This document shows, piece by piece, positions 1 to 10,767 of a DNA stretch of 64,000 nt (its first letter is position 1; every line of letters starts with the position of its first letter). This DNA is from Corallium rubrum (lineage: Eukaryota > Cnidaria > Anthozoa > Scleralcyonacea > Coralliidae): assembly GCA_964035015.1 (NCBI GenBank), contig OZ036005.1, positions 15,480,658 through 15,544,657 of the forward strand. Reading direction: 5' to 3'. The notes under the pieces were generated by a model. It worked only from the letters and a program-made list of their open reading frames with translations. It did no database searches and was not told where the DNA came from. A program made the translations under genes and the position numbers.

Positions 1-713
1 GATTCGAGTTGCCAAGAGCAATTATGATGACAAATTAAACCAAATTCTTTGTGACCCACAAACCTCTGCTAAAAAATGGTGGGGTCTTGTAAAATCTGCG
101 TATGGTAATAAGTATCATACCGCTATTCTTATTTCTGAGCCCAAAGAGAAGGCTGATGAGGAATTAGTTTATAATTTGTTATCCATGGTAAATGTTGCTA
201 AGGCATGTGGATGTGATGGCATAAGCAATAGGATGATTAAACTTTGTAGTTCAGGTCTTTGTAAAGTATTTACTCGTTTGATAAACTTATCTATTAGCCT
301 AATTGGCCAATTCCCTAGTGCTTGAAAACTTGCAAACGTTTTGCCCTTATTTAAAAACTTAAGTCTAATTATCGTCCTGTTTCACTCTTATCTTGCCTGT
401 CCAAGATATGCGAAAAAGTCGTTTTTATACATTTGTATAATTTCCTAATTGTCAAAATTGGTTTCTCAGTCTATAAATTTCAATACAGTTTTCGCCCAGG
501 CGATTCAACCGTAATGCAACTTGTTTATATTGTTCAAAGAATTTATGAAGCTCTTGAGAGAGGTCATGAGATCAGGGCTGTTTTCCTTGATATATCCAAG
601 GCCTTCGATAAAGTCTGGCATCGCGGTCTACTTGCTAAACTTAGTAACTTGGGAATTGAAGGAAATTTATTTAGATTGTTTGCCAGCTGCCTCTCAAACC
701 GTAAACAAAGGGT
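1..713 (+). pseudogene. LINE-A: decayed CR1-like reverse transcriptase, segment 1
   Basis: This is the 5' part of a reverse transcriptase reading frame. It runs from a pre-RT linker (SAKKWWGLVKSAYG near 66-110) through the RT fingers to the first catalytic block, with AVFLDISKAFDKVWH at about 577-622 and LFASCLSNRKQRV at about 676-713. The block with 'FLDISKAFD' holds the first catalytic aspartate of the RT palm. The frame is broken by in-frame stops (for example after IGQFPSA near 325) and shifts, so it is a dead copy. The 5' end lies outside the window. The frame resumes at 2025 and again at 4236, showing two later insertions. The family looks like the CR1/Jockey group from the palm motifs. 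Clade assignment is inference. Confidence 0.85.
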
Positions 714-2024
714 TATTATCCCCGAGCCGGGCGTAGGGCCGAAGGCCCGGAGCCCGGTGAGGCTGCTAATCTCGACATGCGTGGAGTCCATTTTACACGC
801 GTGGAGAAAAAGCGAGGGAGACGTAATTTCGGAAATAGTTTATATATATATATATGTTCGGGACGGTGTCACGCGGTAAGAATTGTTGGACACTGGTGAC
901 TAGCGATGCAGAAAACTAAATCTGTCAGTATTATTTTTGCTTTCGTTTATTACGAAATGGAGCCTGCTCTACTTAAATTAAAAGAGAACAACGAGGAAAA
1001 GGATACAAACAGCCGGTTTAATATATCTCGAAGCGAAACCAGAGGATCTGAAGAAACCAAACGCCGTATGGTAAACAAAACCTCGATCTGAATTGCAGTG
1101 TTTGTGGTCACTCAGTGGTCTCAAAATCATTCCAGTTTATAACGGTAGGGGATTTGTGTTTTGTCCTTACGTCCTAAAACAATATACAGCTTCACGTTTT
1201 CGTGCTTTCCCTTTGCCCGTCCAAATTAACCATCAGTCAGCTTAACTAAAACTAACTTAAAACACTATCTTAGGCTTATATCACGCTTATATTAACCGTG
1301 CTGGACGTGGGCTTTGTCGGGTTTTCTTGGCTGTGATTCCAAATTTTCAGCTGAAACGTTGTCTGTTTAATACTTCTTTCCGGATCCGATTCTACTGAGT
1401 TGTTTTTATCTCAGACTCTATTATAAATGTAATTTTGGAGCTGTCAACTTTTAATTCTGCTTCTTAATGTGTAGAGCTTCTTTAAGTTTAAGAGATATAA
1501 TAGAGTTAGCAGAGTCTAAGATTTTAAAGCAAGAGGAGTTATACTGATTTTTGCAAGAAGATGATTGTTCGAGATGTTTAAATATGTGTGAATTTTTGTC
1601 GGTATGAGTGTGTTCCTTCATCCTAGTGGTAAAATCTTAGACTCTGCTAACTCTATTATATCTTTTAATTCTGCCTTTGCAAATTGTACATGCATAGAGA
1701 AGCCATTTAAAGGCTTGCTAGAAATAATCCCTTTTGAAACCTCCTAAAAACAATATATTTTTTACAACCAGAATTTAATGATGAAATCTAAGTTTTGCTT
1801 TGATATGTTCAACTTTCATTAAATGATATAAATCAGTTTTGTCATCCTATAGACCTATCCATAAATTCTATAATTTTATATCCCAAGGATTTAATATCAT
1901 TTGTTTTTATATTTGTTTGTTTCTATATTGGCTGTATAATCAGGAGTGCTTATTTTAATCAGGGGTTTTTGTTTCAAAAAAGCTTGTAAAAGCGGGCGAG
2001 GGGTTTTTGCATTCATGTATTTCT
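714..2024. mobile_element. Insertion 1 in LINE-A, carrying repeat R1 copy 1
   Basis: About 1.3 kb separates LINE-A residues that are adjacent in this RT family: SNRKQRV ends at about 713 and VDGVNLDW starts at about 2025. The left end (721-770) is GC-rich and carries the palindrome-like string gggccgaaggcccg. The right half (about 1160-2015) matches 15240-15860 on the opposite strand, so it is a dispersed family (R1). No coding capacity is visible. Exact ends and target duplication are not clear, because the flank bases are ambiguous. Confidence 0.7.
1461..1662. mobile_element. 202-bp palindromic element nested in R1 copy 1
   Basis: The element has inverted ends: gatataatagagttagcaga near 1494 and its reverse complement ending at 1662. 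It is flanked by a perfect 12-bp direct repeat, ttttaattctgc, at 1449-1460 and 1663-1674. The second R1 copy (15540-15600, minus) has that target once and lacks the insert, so this is a real insertion with a target duplication. Superfamily unknown. Confidence 0.75.
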
Positions 2025-2283
2025 AGTTGATGGTGTTAATTTGGACTGGTGCGATATTGAAGCTGGTGTACCTCAAGGCTCTGTCCTTGGACCGCTGTTA
2101 TTTCTTATTTATATTAATGATATACCTAGTTTTGTTGATTCGGATTGCATTTTATTTGCCGATGATTGTTTTCTATTAGAGGAAATTCAACCTCCTAATT
2201 CTAGTGCTTTTATTTTTAATAATGATTTGGCAGCAATATCATTGTGGGAAAATCAGTGGTTAGTCACAATGAATGAGTCTAAG
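2025..2283 (+). pseudogene. LINE-A segment 2 (RT palm)
   Basis: The reading frame holds DIEAGVPQGSVLGPLLF followed by the catalytic box FADDC (about 2155-2170) and a thumb start ending in VTMNESK. FADD is the two-aspartate catalytic site of non-LTR retrotransposon RTs. The segment continues 713 and is cut again at 2283, where a 5-bp target duplication ctaag begins the next insertion. Confidence 0.88.
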
Positions 2284-3489
2284 CGGGCGATCAAATGGAC
2301 CGGGCTGGCCCGGTTAACCTGGCTAGCCCGCTTTATACATAAAACGCATGTTGTTTTAACATTTCGATTACATGGCAAGCGGGCTAGTCCGGTGTGCCGG
2401 GATCCCGGTTGTCACAACCGGGCTATCCCAGTTAACCCGGGATGAAAATGTCCATGTAATCGTGTTCATCCCGGCAAACCGGGCTGAAAAACTGTTGAAC
2501 TCTGTTCGATACGCGTTCGTTTGCTTGACTGTGTGAATAATAGTGCTGAAAAGAACTGAAAAAGAACATCAACGTTGTTTGTGTGTTTTGTGATGAAAGC
2601 GAAGATTTAATGAATTAATTAGTCTTCGTGAAGACGCTTTCCTGGGTTAGCCAAGACTTTAACAATATTTCTATTAACGATGGGCTTACAAAATAAATAA
2701 TAGGCTAATTAGTGTAAAACTGAAGTAAAACTAACGTAACTTTGCCCTTATTTACTGATAATTGCGAATTTCGGCCTGAAATCATCCAGGTGTAACAGGA
2801 CCAGATGCCCCCCCTTCAGAATGCCCCCCCCCCGGGGCATCTGGTACTAGGACCAGATGTCCCCCCTCGGGATCAGATGCCCCCCTTGTGAAATCCTTTA
2901 AAATACTTCCTAAATCAAGTTGGAAATGTATTGAAACTTGTTTCGAAACTAACGATAAAACTCTTAGACGGTTAGTTAAATTGGTTCGCAAGCGTTCGAT
3001 AGACGTTGAAATGTCTCCCAAAGCGCCATTGAAATGTTAATCGCGGTCGGCAATGATTAATGGTTGTTTTTCTATTTTTGAAACAGTGCTTCGGAGAAAA
3101 ACCCGTGCCGAAATAGTGCCTTTTTCAGAGTATGCCAGACCCGAAAACCGAGGTCTATTTCAGCGTTTCGGACATCAGCTCAACAATGTTACAATCAATA
3201 AAAAACGAAACTTGAATATCTATTTAAGAAATTGGAAATTCGACATGACCATGACCATGACCGTGACCACTGACAAAATTAAAGTTCTAATCACTTCCGC
3301 GTGTTGGCTTTCCGTTGGACTTTCTCTTTCATTATTTTGACACCATAATAACTATCAAATAACTTGGAATAGTCTGATAGTCATATACACTCAGCAAGAG
3401 AAAATATGAGACGTCTGCGAAATTGGACTTCGCAAAAAATGGAGGCGTATGAAAAAGAAGGGGCCAACCAATACACGGCACACCATATA

Positions 3490-3572
<83 letters not shown>

Positions 3573-4235
3573 CTGAGCTGTATATATATTCTTAAACTCA
3601 TGCTGTCGGCAAAATAATGAGAAGAGAGTAAGTCCGAAAGCCAGCAAGCGGAAGCGCATAAGAATTTGCCGAATTTCCAATTTATTAAATAGATATTCAG
3701 GTTTCGTTTTTAATTGATTGTAACATCGTTGAGCTGATGTTTCGAAACGCTGAAACTTGAAATAGACCTCGGTTTTCAGGTCTGGTATACTCTGAAAAAG
3801 ACACTATTTCGGTACGGGTTTTTCTCCGAAGCACTGTTTCAAAAATATAAAAACCATTAATCATTGCGATTAACATTTCAATGGCGCTTTGGGAGACATT
3901 TCAACGTCTATCGAACGCTTGCGAACTCATTTAGCCATCTAAGAGTTTTATCGTTAGTTTCGAAACAAGTTTCAATACATTTCGAACTTGGTTTAAGAAG
4001 TATTTTAAAATTTTAAAGGATTTCACAAGCGGGGCATCTGGTCCTAGTACCAGATGCCCGGGGAGGCATCTGGTCCTAGTGCCAGATGCCCGGGGGCATT
4101 CTGAATGGGGGGAGGGGGCATCTGGTCCTGTTACACCGGCTTACCGGGCTAGCCCGCTCCGTGTAATGGTTTCGTAAACTCATCCCGGTTAACCGGGCTA
4201 GCTCGGTTAACCGGGCCAGCCCGGCCCCTATAACA
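2284..4235. mobile_element. ~1.95-kb palindromic (foldback) element in LINE-A
   Basis: Two arms of roughly 900 bp are inverted copies of each other. Examples are 2787-3243 against 3668-4136, and the GC-rich ends ccgggctggcccggttaacc at both termini. A (TA)n tract sits at the centre. The element is flanked by ctaag at 2279-2283 and 4236-4240. Removing it with one ctaag restores the RT frame as MNESK-PMVFSTKR. No transposase is visible. It is a foldback or long-TIR MITE that would rely on a transposase encoded elsewhere. The outermost 10-12 bases of the two ends do not match, so the termini have diverged. Confidence 0.85.
3494..3570. repeat. (TA)n microsatellite at the palindrome centre
   Basis: An uninterrupted ta dinucleotide run of about 75 bp lies at the symmetry axis of the surrounding foldback element. 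This is a typical spot for hairpin-associated expansion. Confidence 0.95.
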
Positions 4236-4936
4236 CTAAGCCGATGGTCTTTTCGACTAAAAGGAACAGACCTGATCACCTCTACTCATGAATAATGTCG
4301 TAATTGAGGATGTCTCAGTACATGAGCATCTTGGCCTAACTCTATCGTCGGACCTTTCCTGGAGGCCACATATTTTTAAGATTCATCAAAAAGCTTCCAA
4401 AAAATTAAATATGCTAAAACCTTTGAAATATAAATTAAGTCGTTATACACTTGATGTGTTATATAAATCTCTCATGCGTTCAAATTTGGAATATGCTGAC
4501 GTGGTATGGGACGTAGTGTTCCACCACTGATAGTGATTTATTGGAAAGTTAGTTGCAAATTGCAAGTGCTAGGCTGGTCACAGGAGCTATATTTGAAGGG
4601 GACAAATAGAGAATGTCTTTTGCGAGACGTTTCTTGGGTGGAGCTTAGTCTCAAAAGAAAGGTTCATAAATTGTTTGATGTACAAAATGTGTTGTTTTTT
4701 TTAAATTTGTGCCTCCCTTTTTATCTGAGCTTTGTCCTATTACCGTCAATGAGAGATCAAGTTATGGTCTTCTAATGATATCAGTTTACCTTTTGTTCGG
4801 ACTGGAAGACATAAGAAGTCTTTTCTATTTTCGGCAATTCAATTGTGGAATCGTCTTCCTCTGGAAGTACGATTATCGTCTTATGGCTGCACATGTTACT
4901 ACTATGGCTCGTCTAAAATCTCGGTTTTACGAGTAA
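4236..4936 (+). pseudogene. LINE-A segment 3 (RT thumb and C-terminus)
   Basis: The frame resumes with the thumb motif VHEHLGLTLSSDLSW (about 4318-4362), then RSNLEYADVVWD. It ends with the typical CR1-type tail (LWNRLPLEV near 4843-4870) and a stop after LKSRFYE at 4936. There are several frameshifts (near 4280, 4510, 4880). The downstream LINE-C is inserted at or just after this end. As a result, LINE-C's open frame reads back into LINE-A sequence. Confidence 0.82.
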
Positions 4937-4992
4937 TTTGGAACACTGTACGGCTTGGAATCTTTGTGTCATTCCGCTTGGATTTGGTGAAC

Positions 4993-7900
4993 ATGACTGG
5001 TTTTATTCGACATTTATATCGGCCTTATGGACAGTTTAAAGGGGATATGTTTGTTTCGGGGCTTTGGCAGAGTATGCTCAACGAGGCACGACCGGCCATA
5101 ACTCATCACATAAAATATATGCCAGGATTTCTTCGCAAACTTCGACCTGCTTCTAAACGAGTGCCTATCAACCGACTAACTCATAGCAGACTTCGTGCTT
5201 GTGGAATTTTAAGACCTTTCCGAGGTTGTCGTGGCGGTAGAATGGTGAAACGTCGCGAACAGAACGGCACATTAAATATTCAAACTATCGAGCTGGATAG
5301 GCGTATTAGCATACCGAGCATGTCACGGTCACGCAATCCTTCCAATATCATCAAAGTTTCGCCCACGACGTGCCTTAATACAGAGTTTGGCACTAGTATT
5401 CTACTTGCTAATATGATGTCTCTTGCTCCAAAAATGGATGAGTTGAGCGTTTTTGCCGCCGACAAGAAACCGGATTTAATTTCTTTGACTGAAACTTGGC
5501 TCCACGACAATGTTAGCTACCAACATCTCCACATTTCCGGCTACAATCTCACTTGTAAGAATCGTACATCGGGTATTCATGGAGGAGTTTGTCTTTATAC
5601 TGAGAACACCATCAAGGTTAAGACCCTTAATAATTTACATCACACAGAGTTGGAAGTACTTTGGATTTATCTCAGACCTACGCGACTCCCAAGAGGCGTT
5701 CCTTGTATCATATCTGGTACGGTTTACCATCCACCCAGTGCCAACGATAGGGTGATGTTGGACTATTTGATCACGTCTCTTACTTCCATCGAGGGGCTCT
5801 ACCCTGGGTGTGGCATTCTACTCACCGGCGATTTTAATCGGCTCAACATTAGCCGCCTGTTAAGGCAGTTTAAATTGAAACAACTAGTTCGAGTACCCAC
5901 CAGAGGAGATCAAGTGCTTGATCTGGTCATCACTAATATGTGCCAGGTGTATGACAAGGACGCGGTGGAGACGTATTCACCCTTCGGTTTGTCTGATCAT
6001 AATGCAGTGCTACTGTATCCCAAAGCTAGGTCGGCTCGCACCTCAAGCCGCCGTAGTGTGACCCGGAGGGATACCCGCCCAAGTAGAAAACAGGAACTTG
6101 GGAGATATCTCAGCTCTATTGACTGGTCCATCATAGACTCAATGGATCGCTGCAAAGACAAACTACAGCTGTTTCTTGACTTCGTTAATTCCGGCATGGA
6201 TATCATAATGCCCTTAAAGAGTGTTAGGTTTCATGTGAATGATGCACCGTGGATTACTGCCGAATTTAAACATCTAATTAATTTACGTCAGAAGGCTTTT
6301 GCGGAGGGTGATACGCAACGCTATCGGCACTATCGAAACATTGTAAATCGCAAAAGAAAGTCTTGTCGAAGCAGGTTCTACGCGTCCAAGGTTGAGAACC
6401 TGAAGAAGGCCAAACCCAGCAAATGGTGGAGTGATGTTAAGAAAATTGCAGGTATGGTGCCATCAACAGGAAGTGAAGATCTTAAATCACAACTCCACAT
6501 TGACGGAATCCAAGATCAATCAATGGAAGACATTGCAAATATGATCAACGATGCTCTTCTGGAACCCATGTCCGCTTACAAACCGCTGGATTTTCTTCCC
6601 CCATTTGAAACCGATTCTGAGGTACTTGAGCTAACCGAATCGACCGTATGTACAGCACTATCGAAGCTGAACTCTCGCAAAGCATCCGGCCCTGACGAGG
6701 TGGCAAATTGGTTACTTAAAGACTACGCTGACATCCTTGCTGCTCCTGTTTGTTCCATTCTTAACAGTTCTTTTGTCGAGCAAGAACTTCCACCTTCATG
6801 GAAGTACGCGAACGTGACCCCGCTGCCAAAGGTAAAACCAGTTACTCTCGTCAGCAAACACATCAGACCAATCTCACTGACTTCAGCTTTGTCGAAAGTG
6901 GCCGAGGACTTCGTGGTGGTCACCTATGTCGCCCCCGCGGTCCTTGAGATTATTGATCCAAACCAATTTGGAGCCATACCCAAGTCTTCTACGGCACAAG
7001 CGCTTATCTCTATGATTCATACATGGTCGAAGGCCACCGATGCTAGTGGAGCTGCTGTTAGGGTACTATTATTGGATTACAGGAAAGCGTTCGACCTCAT
7101 CGACCACCAAATCCTTGCTGATAAAGTGTACAGCCTGCGCATCCCGCACGGTGTAGCTCGCTGGGTCTGCGACTTTCTAATGGAAAGAAGGCAACGTGTC
7201 AAGCTCTCTAGGGATTGCTTTTCTGATTGGGGGCACGTTCCATCAGGAGTGCCACAGGGCACGAAACTTGGACCCTGGTTATTCCTCCTTATGATAAATG
7301 ACCTTAACCCTCCCGATGTGAGCATGTGGAAGTATGTCGACGACTCCACTCTCGCTGAAGTAGTCCCTAAAAGATCCAGCAGTCATATCCAGGATGCCGT
7401 TGACTTGGTGGAGAGTTGGTCAGTCGAACATAAGCTTCAGCTGAATGAGGATAAATGCAAAGAGTTAATTATTGATTTCAAGAAGACCAAGCACCAGTTC
7501 GATCCGATTGTAGTTAACTCCAAGGATTTGGGTCTAGTTGATCATGCTAAGATCTTGGGGGTTACGATTTCTAACACGCTCCAATGGAACGAACATATCA
7601 ATGAAACGATCAAAAAGGCGAACAAACGTCTATATTTTCTTATGTTATTGAAACGTGCGAAAGTACCATCATGTGATATTATTAATTTTTATTCTAGCTG
7701 TGTTAGGCCCGTTTTAGAGTACTGCTCGCCAGTTTTCCATAACTCCATACCAACGTATTTAAGCGACGACCTAGAGCATGTTCAAAAACGTGCTCTTTCT
7801 ATCATCTCGCCGAACGTAGCCTACACGAACAACCTCGAAGTATTTAATCTTAGCACGCTTAAAGATAGGCGACAGTATCAATGTAGGAAGCTATTTAACA

Positions 7901-8052
7901 CTGTTGTATCGGATCCATCACATAAGCTCCATCACCTGCTTCCTCCCAGGCATGTCTCCAGTTATAATCTGAGGCGAAAGCGTGTTTTTGATAAACACTA
8001 TACGCGTACAAACAGATTTAAAAACACTTTTATTCCAGCGATGTGCACCTAA
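4993..8052 (+). CDS. LINE-C: endonuclease/reverse transcriptase with an open frame
   Basis: The frame codes for a non-LTR retrotransposon polyprotein that nicks target DNA and reverse-transcribes its RNA. The open frame runs from 4843, but the first 50 codons come from LINE-A. The first methionine past that junction is at 4993, giving about 1,019 residues; the true element start is uncertain. An N-terminal basic region (FRGCRGGRMVKRR near 5215-5255) precedes an APE-type endonuclease with SLTETWLHDN (about 5484), LLTGDFNRLN (about 5818) and LSDHNAVL (about 5990). The RT follows: LLLDYRKAFDLID (about 7066), SGVPQGTKLGPW (about 7240), the catalytic YVDDST (about 7333), then thumb ILGVTISNTLQW (about 7553). 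There are no internal stops, which is unusual among the elements here and suggests a young copy. The family is CR1/L2/Jockey-like. Confidence 0.85.
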   Translation: MTGFIRHLYRPYGQFKGDMFVSGLWQSMLNEARPAITHHIKYMPGFLRKLRPASKRVPINRLTHSRLRACGILRPFRGCRGGRMVKRREQNGTLNIQTIELDRRISIPSMSRSRNPSNIIKVSPTTCLNTEFGTSILLANMMSLAPKMDELSVFAADKKPDLISLTETWLHDNVSYQHLHISGYNLTCKNRTSGIHGGVCLYTENTIKVKTLNNLHHTELEVLWIYLRPTRLPRGVPCIISGTVYHPPSANDRVMLDYLITSLTSIEGLYPGCGILLTGDFNRLNISRLLRQFKLKQLVRVPTRGDQVLDLVITNMCQVYDKDAVETYSPFGLSDHNAVLLYPKARSARTSSRRSVTRRDTRPSRKQELGRYLSSIDWSIIDSMDRCKDKLQLFLDFVNSGMDIIMPLKSVRFHVNDAPWITAEFKHLINLRQKAFAEGDTQRYRHYRNIVNRKRKSCRSRFYASKVENLKKAKPSKWWSDVKKIAGMVPSTGSEDLKSQLHIDGIQDQSMEDIANMINDALLEPMSAYKPLDFLPPFETDSEVLELTESTVCTALSKLNSRKASGPDEVANWLLKDYADILAAPVCSILNSSFVEQELPPSWKYANVTPLPKVKPVTLVSKHIRPISLTSALSKVAEDFVVVTYVAPAVLEIIDPNQFGAIPKSSTAQALISMIHTWSKATDASGAAVRVLLLDYRKAFDLIDHQILADKVYSLRIPHGVARWVCDFLMERRQRVKLSRDCFSDWGHVPSGVPQGTKLGPWLFLLMINDLNPPDVSMWKYVDDSTLAEVVPKRSSSHIQDAVDLVESWSVEHKLQLNEDKCKELIIDFKKTKHQFDPIVVNSKDLGLVDHAKILGVTISNTLQWNEHINETIKKANKRLYFLMLLKRAKVPSCDIINFYSSCVRPVLEYCSPVFHNSIPTYLSDDLEHVQKRALSIISPNVAYTNNLEVFNLSTLKDRRQYQCRKLFNTVVSDPSHKLHHLLPPRHVSSYNLRRKRVFDKHYTRTNRFKNTFIPAMCT

Positions 8053-8235
8053 GTCGAGTATCCACTTAAATTGAATTTTTATTGTAATCAGTAATTAGTA
8101 ATTAATTAATATAACATTAGTCGTTTACTTATAGATTTATATAACTTTTTAGCTTTTTAGTGTTCTCATGAAATGTATTATTGTAAATTTACGCAATTCA
8201 GCCTAGCAAGGCTGTGATGTAAATTGATTATTAAA
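8053..8235 (+). other. LINE-C 3' untranslated region
   Basis: This is AT-rich non-coding sequence between the RT stop and the (TCTA)n tract. There is no poly(A) tail. The element seems to end directly in the microsatellite, as CR1/L2-type LINEs often end in short tandem repeats. Confidence 0.6.
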
Positions 8236-8638
<403 letters not shown>

Positions 8639-8653
8639 GCTAGGTCGCTCTTC

Positions 8654-8770
8654 TCATGCGCCGAACCTAATACAAATAGATTCGACATTGGAACGGCTCT
8701 GGAGCGGCGTCGATTCAAACGTTGAGGCTTAATTCGTCGAACCTAATTCCTCAAACAGTTCGGCGCATGA
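8654..8770. mobile_element. Short MITE-like inverted repeat
   Basis: The sequence tcatgcgccgaac at 8654-8666 is mirrored by gttcggcgcatga at 8758-8770. A ~90 bp centre contains gaacctaatac and gaacctaattc. Non-coding. Confidence 0.7.
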
Positions 8771-8779
8771 TGTGTGTTC

Positions 8780-9580
8780 TACGCTATGTTTCGTGTTTCC
8801 ACACTAAGTTTCGTGTCCCCACGCTAAGTTTTGTGTTCCCACGCTAGCTAATGATTAAGTTTCGTATTCCCACACTAAGTTTCGTGTTCCCACACTAAGT
8901 TTCGTATTCCCACGCTAAGTTTCGTGTCCCACGCTATGTTTCGTGTTTCACGCTAAGTTTCGTGTTCTCATGTTACGTTTCATGTTCCCACGCTAAGTTT
9001 CGTGTCCCACGCTATAAGTTTCGTGTTTCACGCGAAGTTTCGTGTTCCCACGCTAAGTTTCGTGTTTCCACGCTAAGTTTCGTGTTCCCAAGCTAAGTTT
9101 CGTGTTCCTACACTACGTTTTGTGTTCCCACGCTAATAATTAAGTTTCGTGTCGCCGCTAAGTTTTGTTTTCCCACGCTAAGTTTCGCGTTTCACGCTCA
9201 GTTTCGTGTACCCAAGCTAAGTGTCGTGTTTCCACCCTAAGATTCGTATTCCCACGCTAAGTTTCGTGTTCCCACGCTACGTTTCGTGTTCCCACGCTAA
9301 GTTTCGTTTTCCCACGCTAATAATTAAGTTTCGTGTCGCCCGCTAAGTTTTGTTTTCCCACGCTAAGTTTCGCGTTTCACGCTCAGTTTCGTGTTCCCAA
9401 GCTAAGTGTCGTGTTTCCACCCTAAGATTCGTATTCCCACGCTAAGTTTCGTGTTCCCACGCTAAGTCTCCTGTCCCACGCTAAGTTTTGTGTTCCCACG
9501 CTAAGTTTCGTTTTCCCACGCTAAGTCTCCTGTCCCACGCTAAGTTTTGTGTTCCCACGCTAAGTTTCGTGTCCAACGCT
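8780..9580. repeat. ~20-bp minisatellite
   Basis: About 40 degenerate tandem copies of a unit close to cgctaagtttcgtgttccca. Some units are shortened or carry an inserted taataatta. A block at about 9170-9300 is repeated at about 9350-9480, so larger segments have also been duplicated. Confidence 0.92.
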
Positions 9581-10767
9581 AAAAGCATTGTGGTTCCACA
9601 TTTTGTTGAGTTATTTGGGACTTAAAGATCTACGACGTCAACCTCAATGATATGACGGGTTTAAAGAAAAGAATTATTTTTGAAACAAAACAAATAGTTT
9701 TTGTCCCGAGAGTAATCTCAACACCGTCCTCGTTCTTTATACAACGCCACTTAAAGAATTTTCACGTCTTCAGGACTGAGGGGCAAAATCACTTCTGAAA
9801 AAGTGTACCTGATCAAAAAATCATATAATTTTTTTTCATGATATTTTTATTTTTCTAGTGATTTTTTGATTTTTTTTCATAATTTTTTTGTGATATTTCT
9901 GAAAGTGTGTGTCATTTAAATCAGTTTGAAAAAGTGTGTACGTGAAAAAAAATCATGTGATTTTTTCATGATTTTTTTATTTTTCGTGATTTTTTTATTT
10001 TTTTTTATGAGTTTTTTTTTGTGAGTTTTCTGAAGGTGTATGTGATTTAAATCAATGATTTGTCCCTCGTTCACCCAAAATATGACAACTGTTGCTTGAG
10101 ATTGATATGGACATTGGGGGGAATTTTGGAACCTGTTAAACTAGCATCAACTATGATAGTCAGTTAAAAATTTCTAGCCGTCTTCGTCCTTCTAGCATCT
10201 TAAAGTCCCTATTTTGTGTTTTAGTTCTCCATTTATGGTTGTCAGTTCTAATCACAATGCACGAAGATTTTAATTACCGGAAGGGCGTAACAGACCACCG
10301 TCAGAGTTGAGCTTGTATATTATGTCGCAATTTTTATCATGTCTTTTTTTTTAAATTGCGATCGATGATTTGTGTCACCGCTTGACAGGCAGCATCGTAA
10401 TAATTTATAAAGTGTCGATCTATGAAACGAAAACTAAGCTTGTCTTATTTGAAAGAACACTTAAAGTGCCTATATCAGGGTCAGGGAAATAACTTATTTA
10501 GATAGTTTAGATGATTTTAAGAACATTTGCAAAATATTTGATTAGACGAAAATTTGATCTTCATGGACTTTTCGGGCCTCAAAGATGGCGATTTTTCGAT
10601 TTACCGTGAGGTTGAGAAAGTACTGGTGACTAATTGGCGTTCACCACCGGAAGTGACGTAAAGGAGAACCCGCTAAACTTGCAAAGTATAAACACTATAG
10701 AAATATATAGAATCGCACCCGAACTTTTCTGTTTTATAAACTTTTTGGTTAATCTTTAACCCAAACG
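9581..10767. other. Intergenic, with a T-rich two-copy repeat
   Basis: No gene is visible. From 9795 to about 10055 a T-rich segment of about 130 bp (starting gaaaaagtgt, full of atgattttttt strings) occurs twice in tandem. The remainder lies upstream of the gene at 10768 and may hold its promoter. I see no clear TATA box. Confidence 0.6.
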
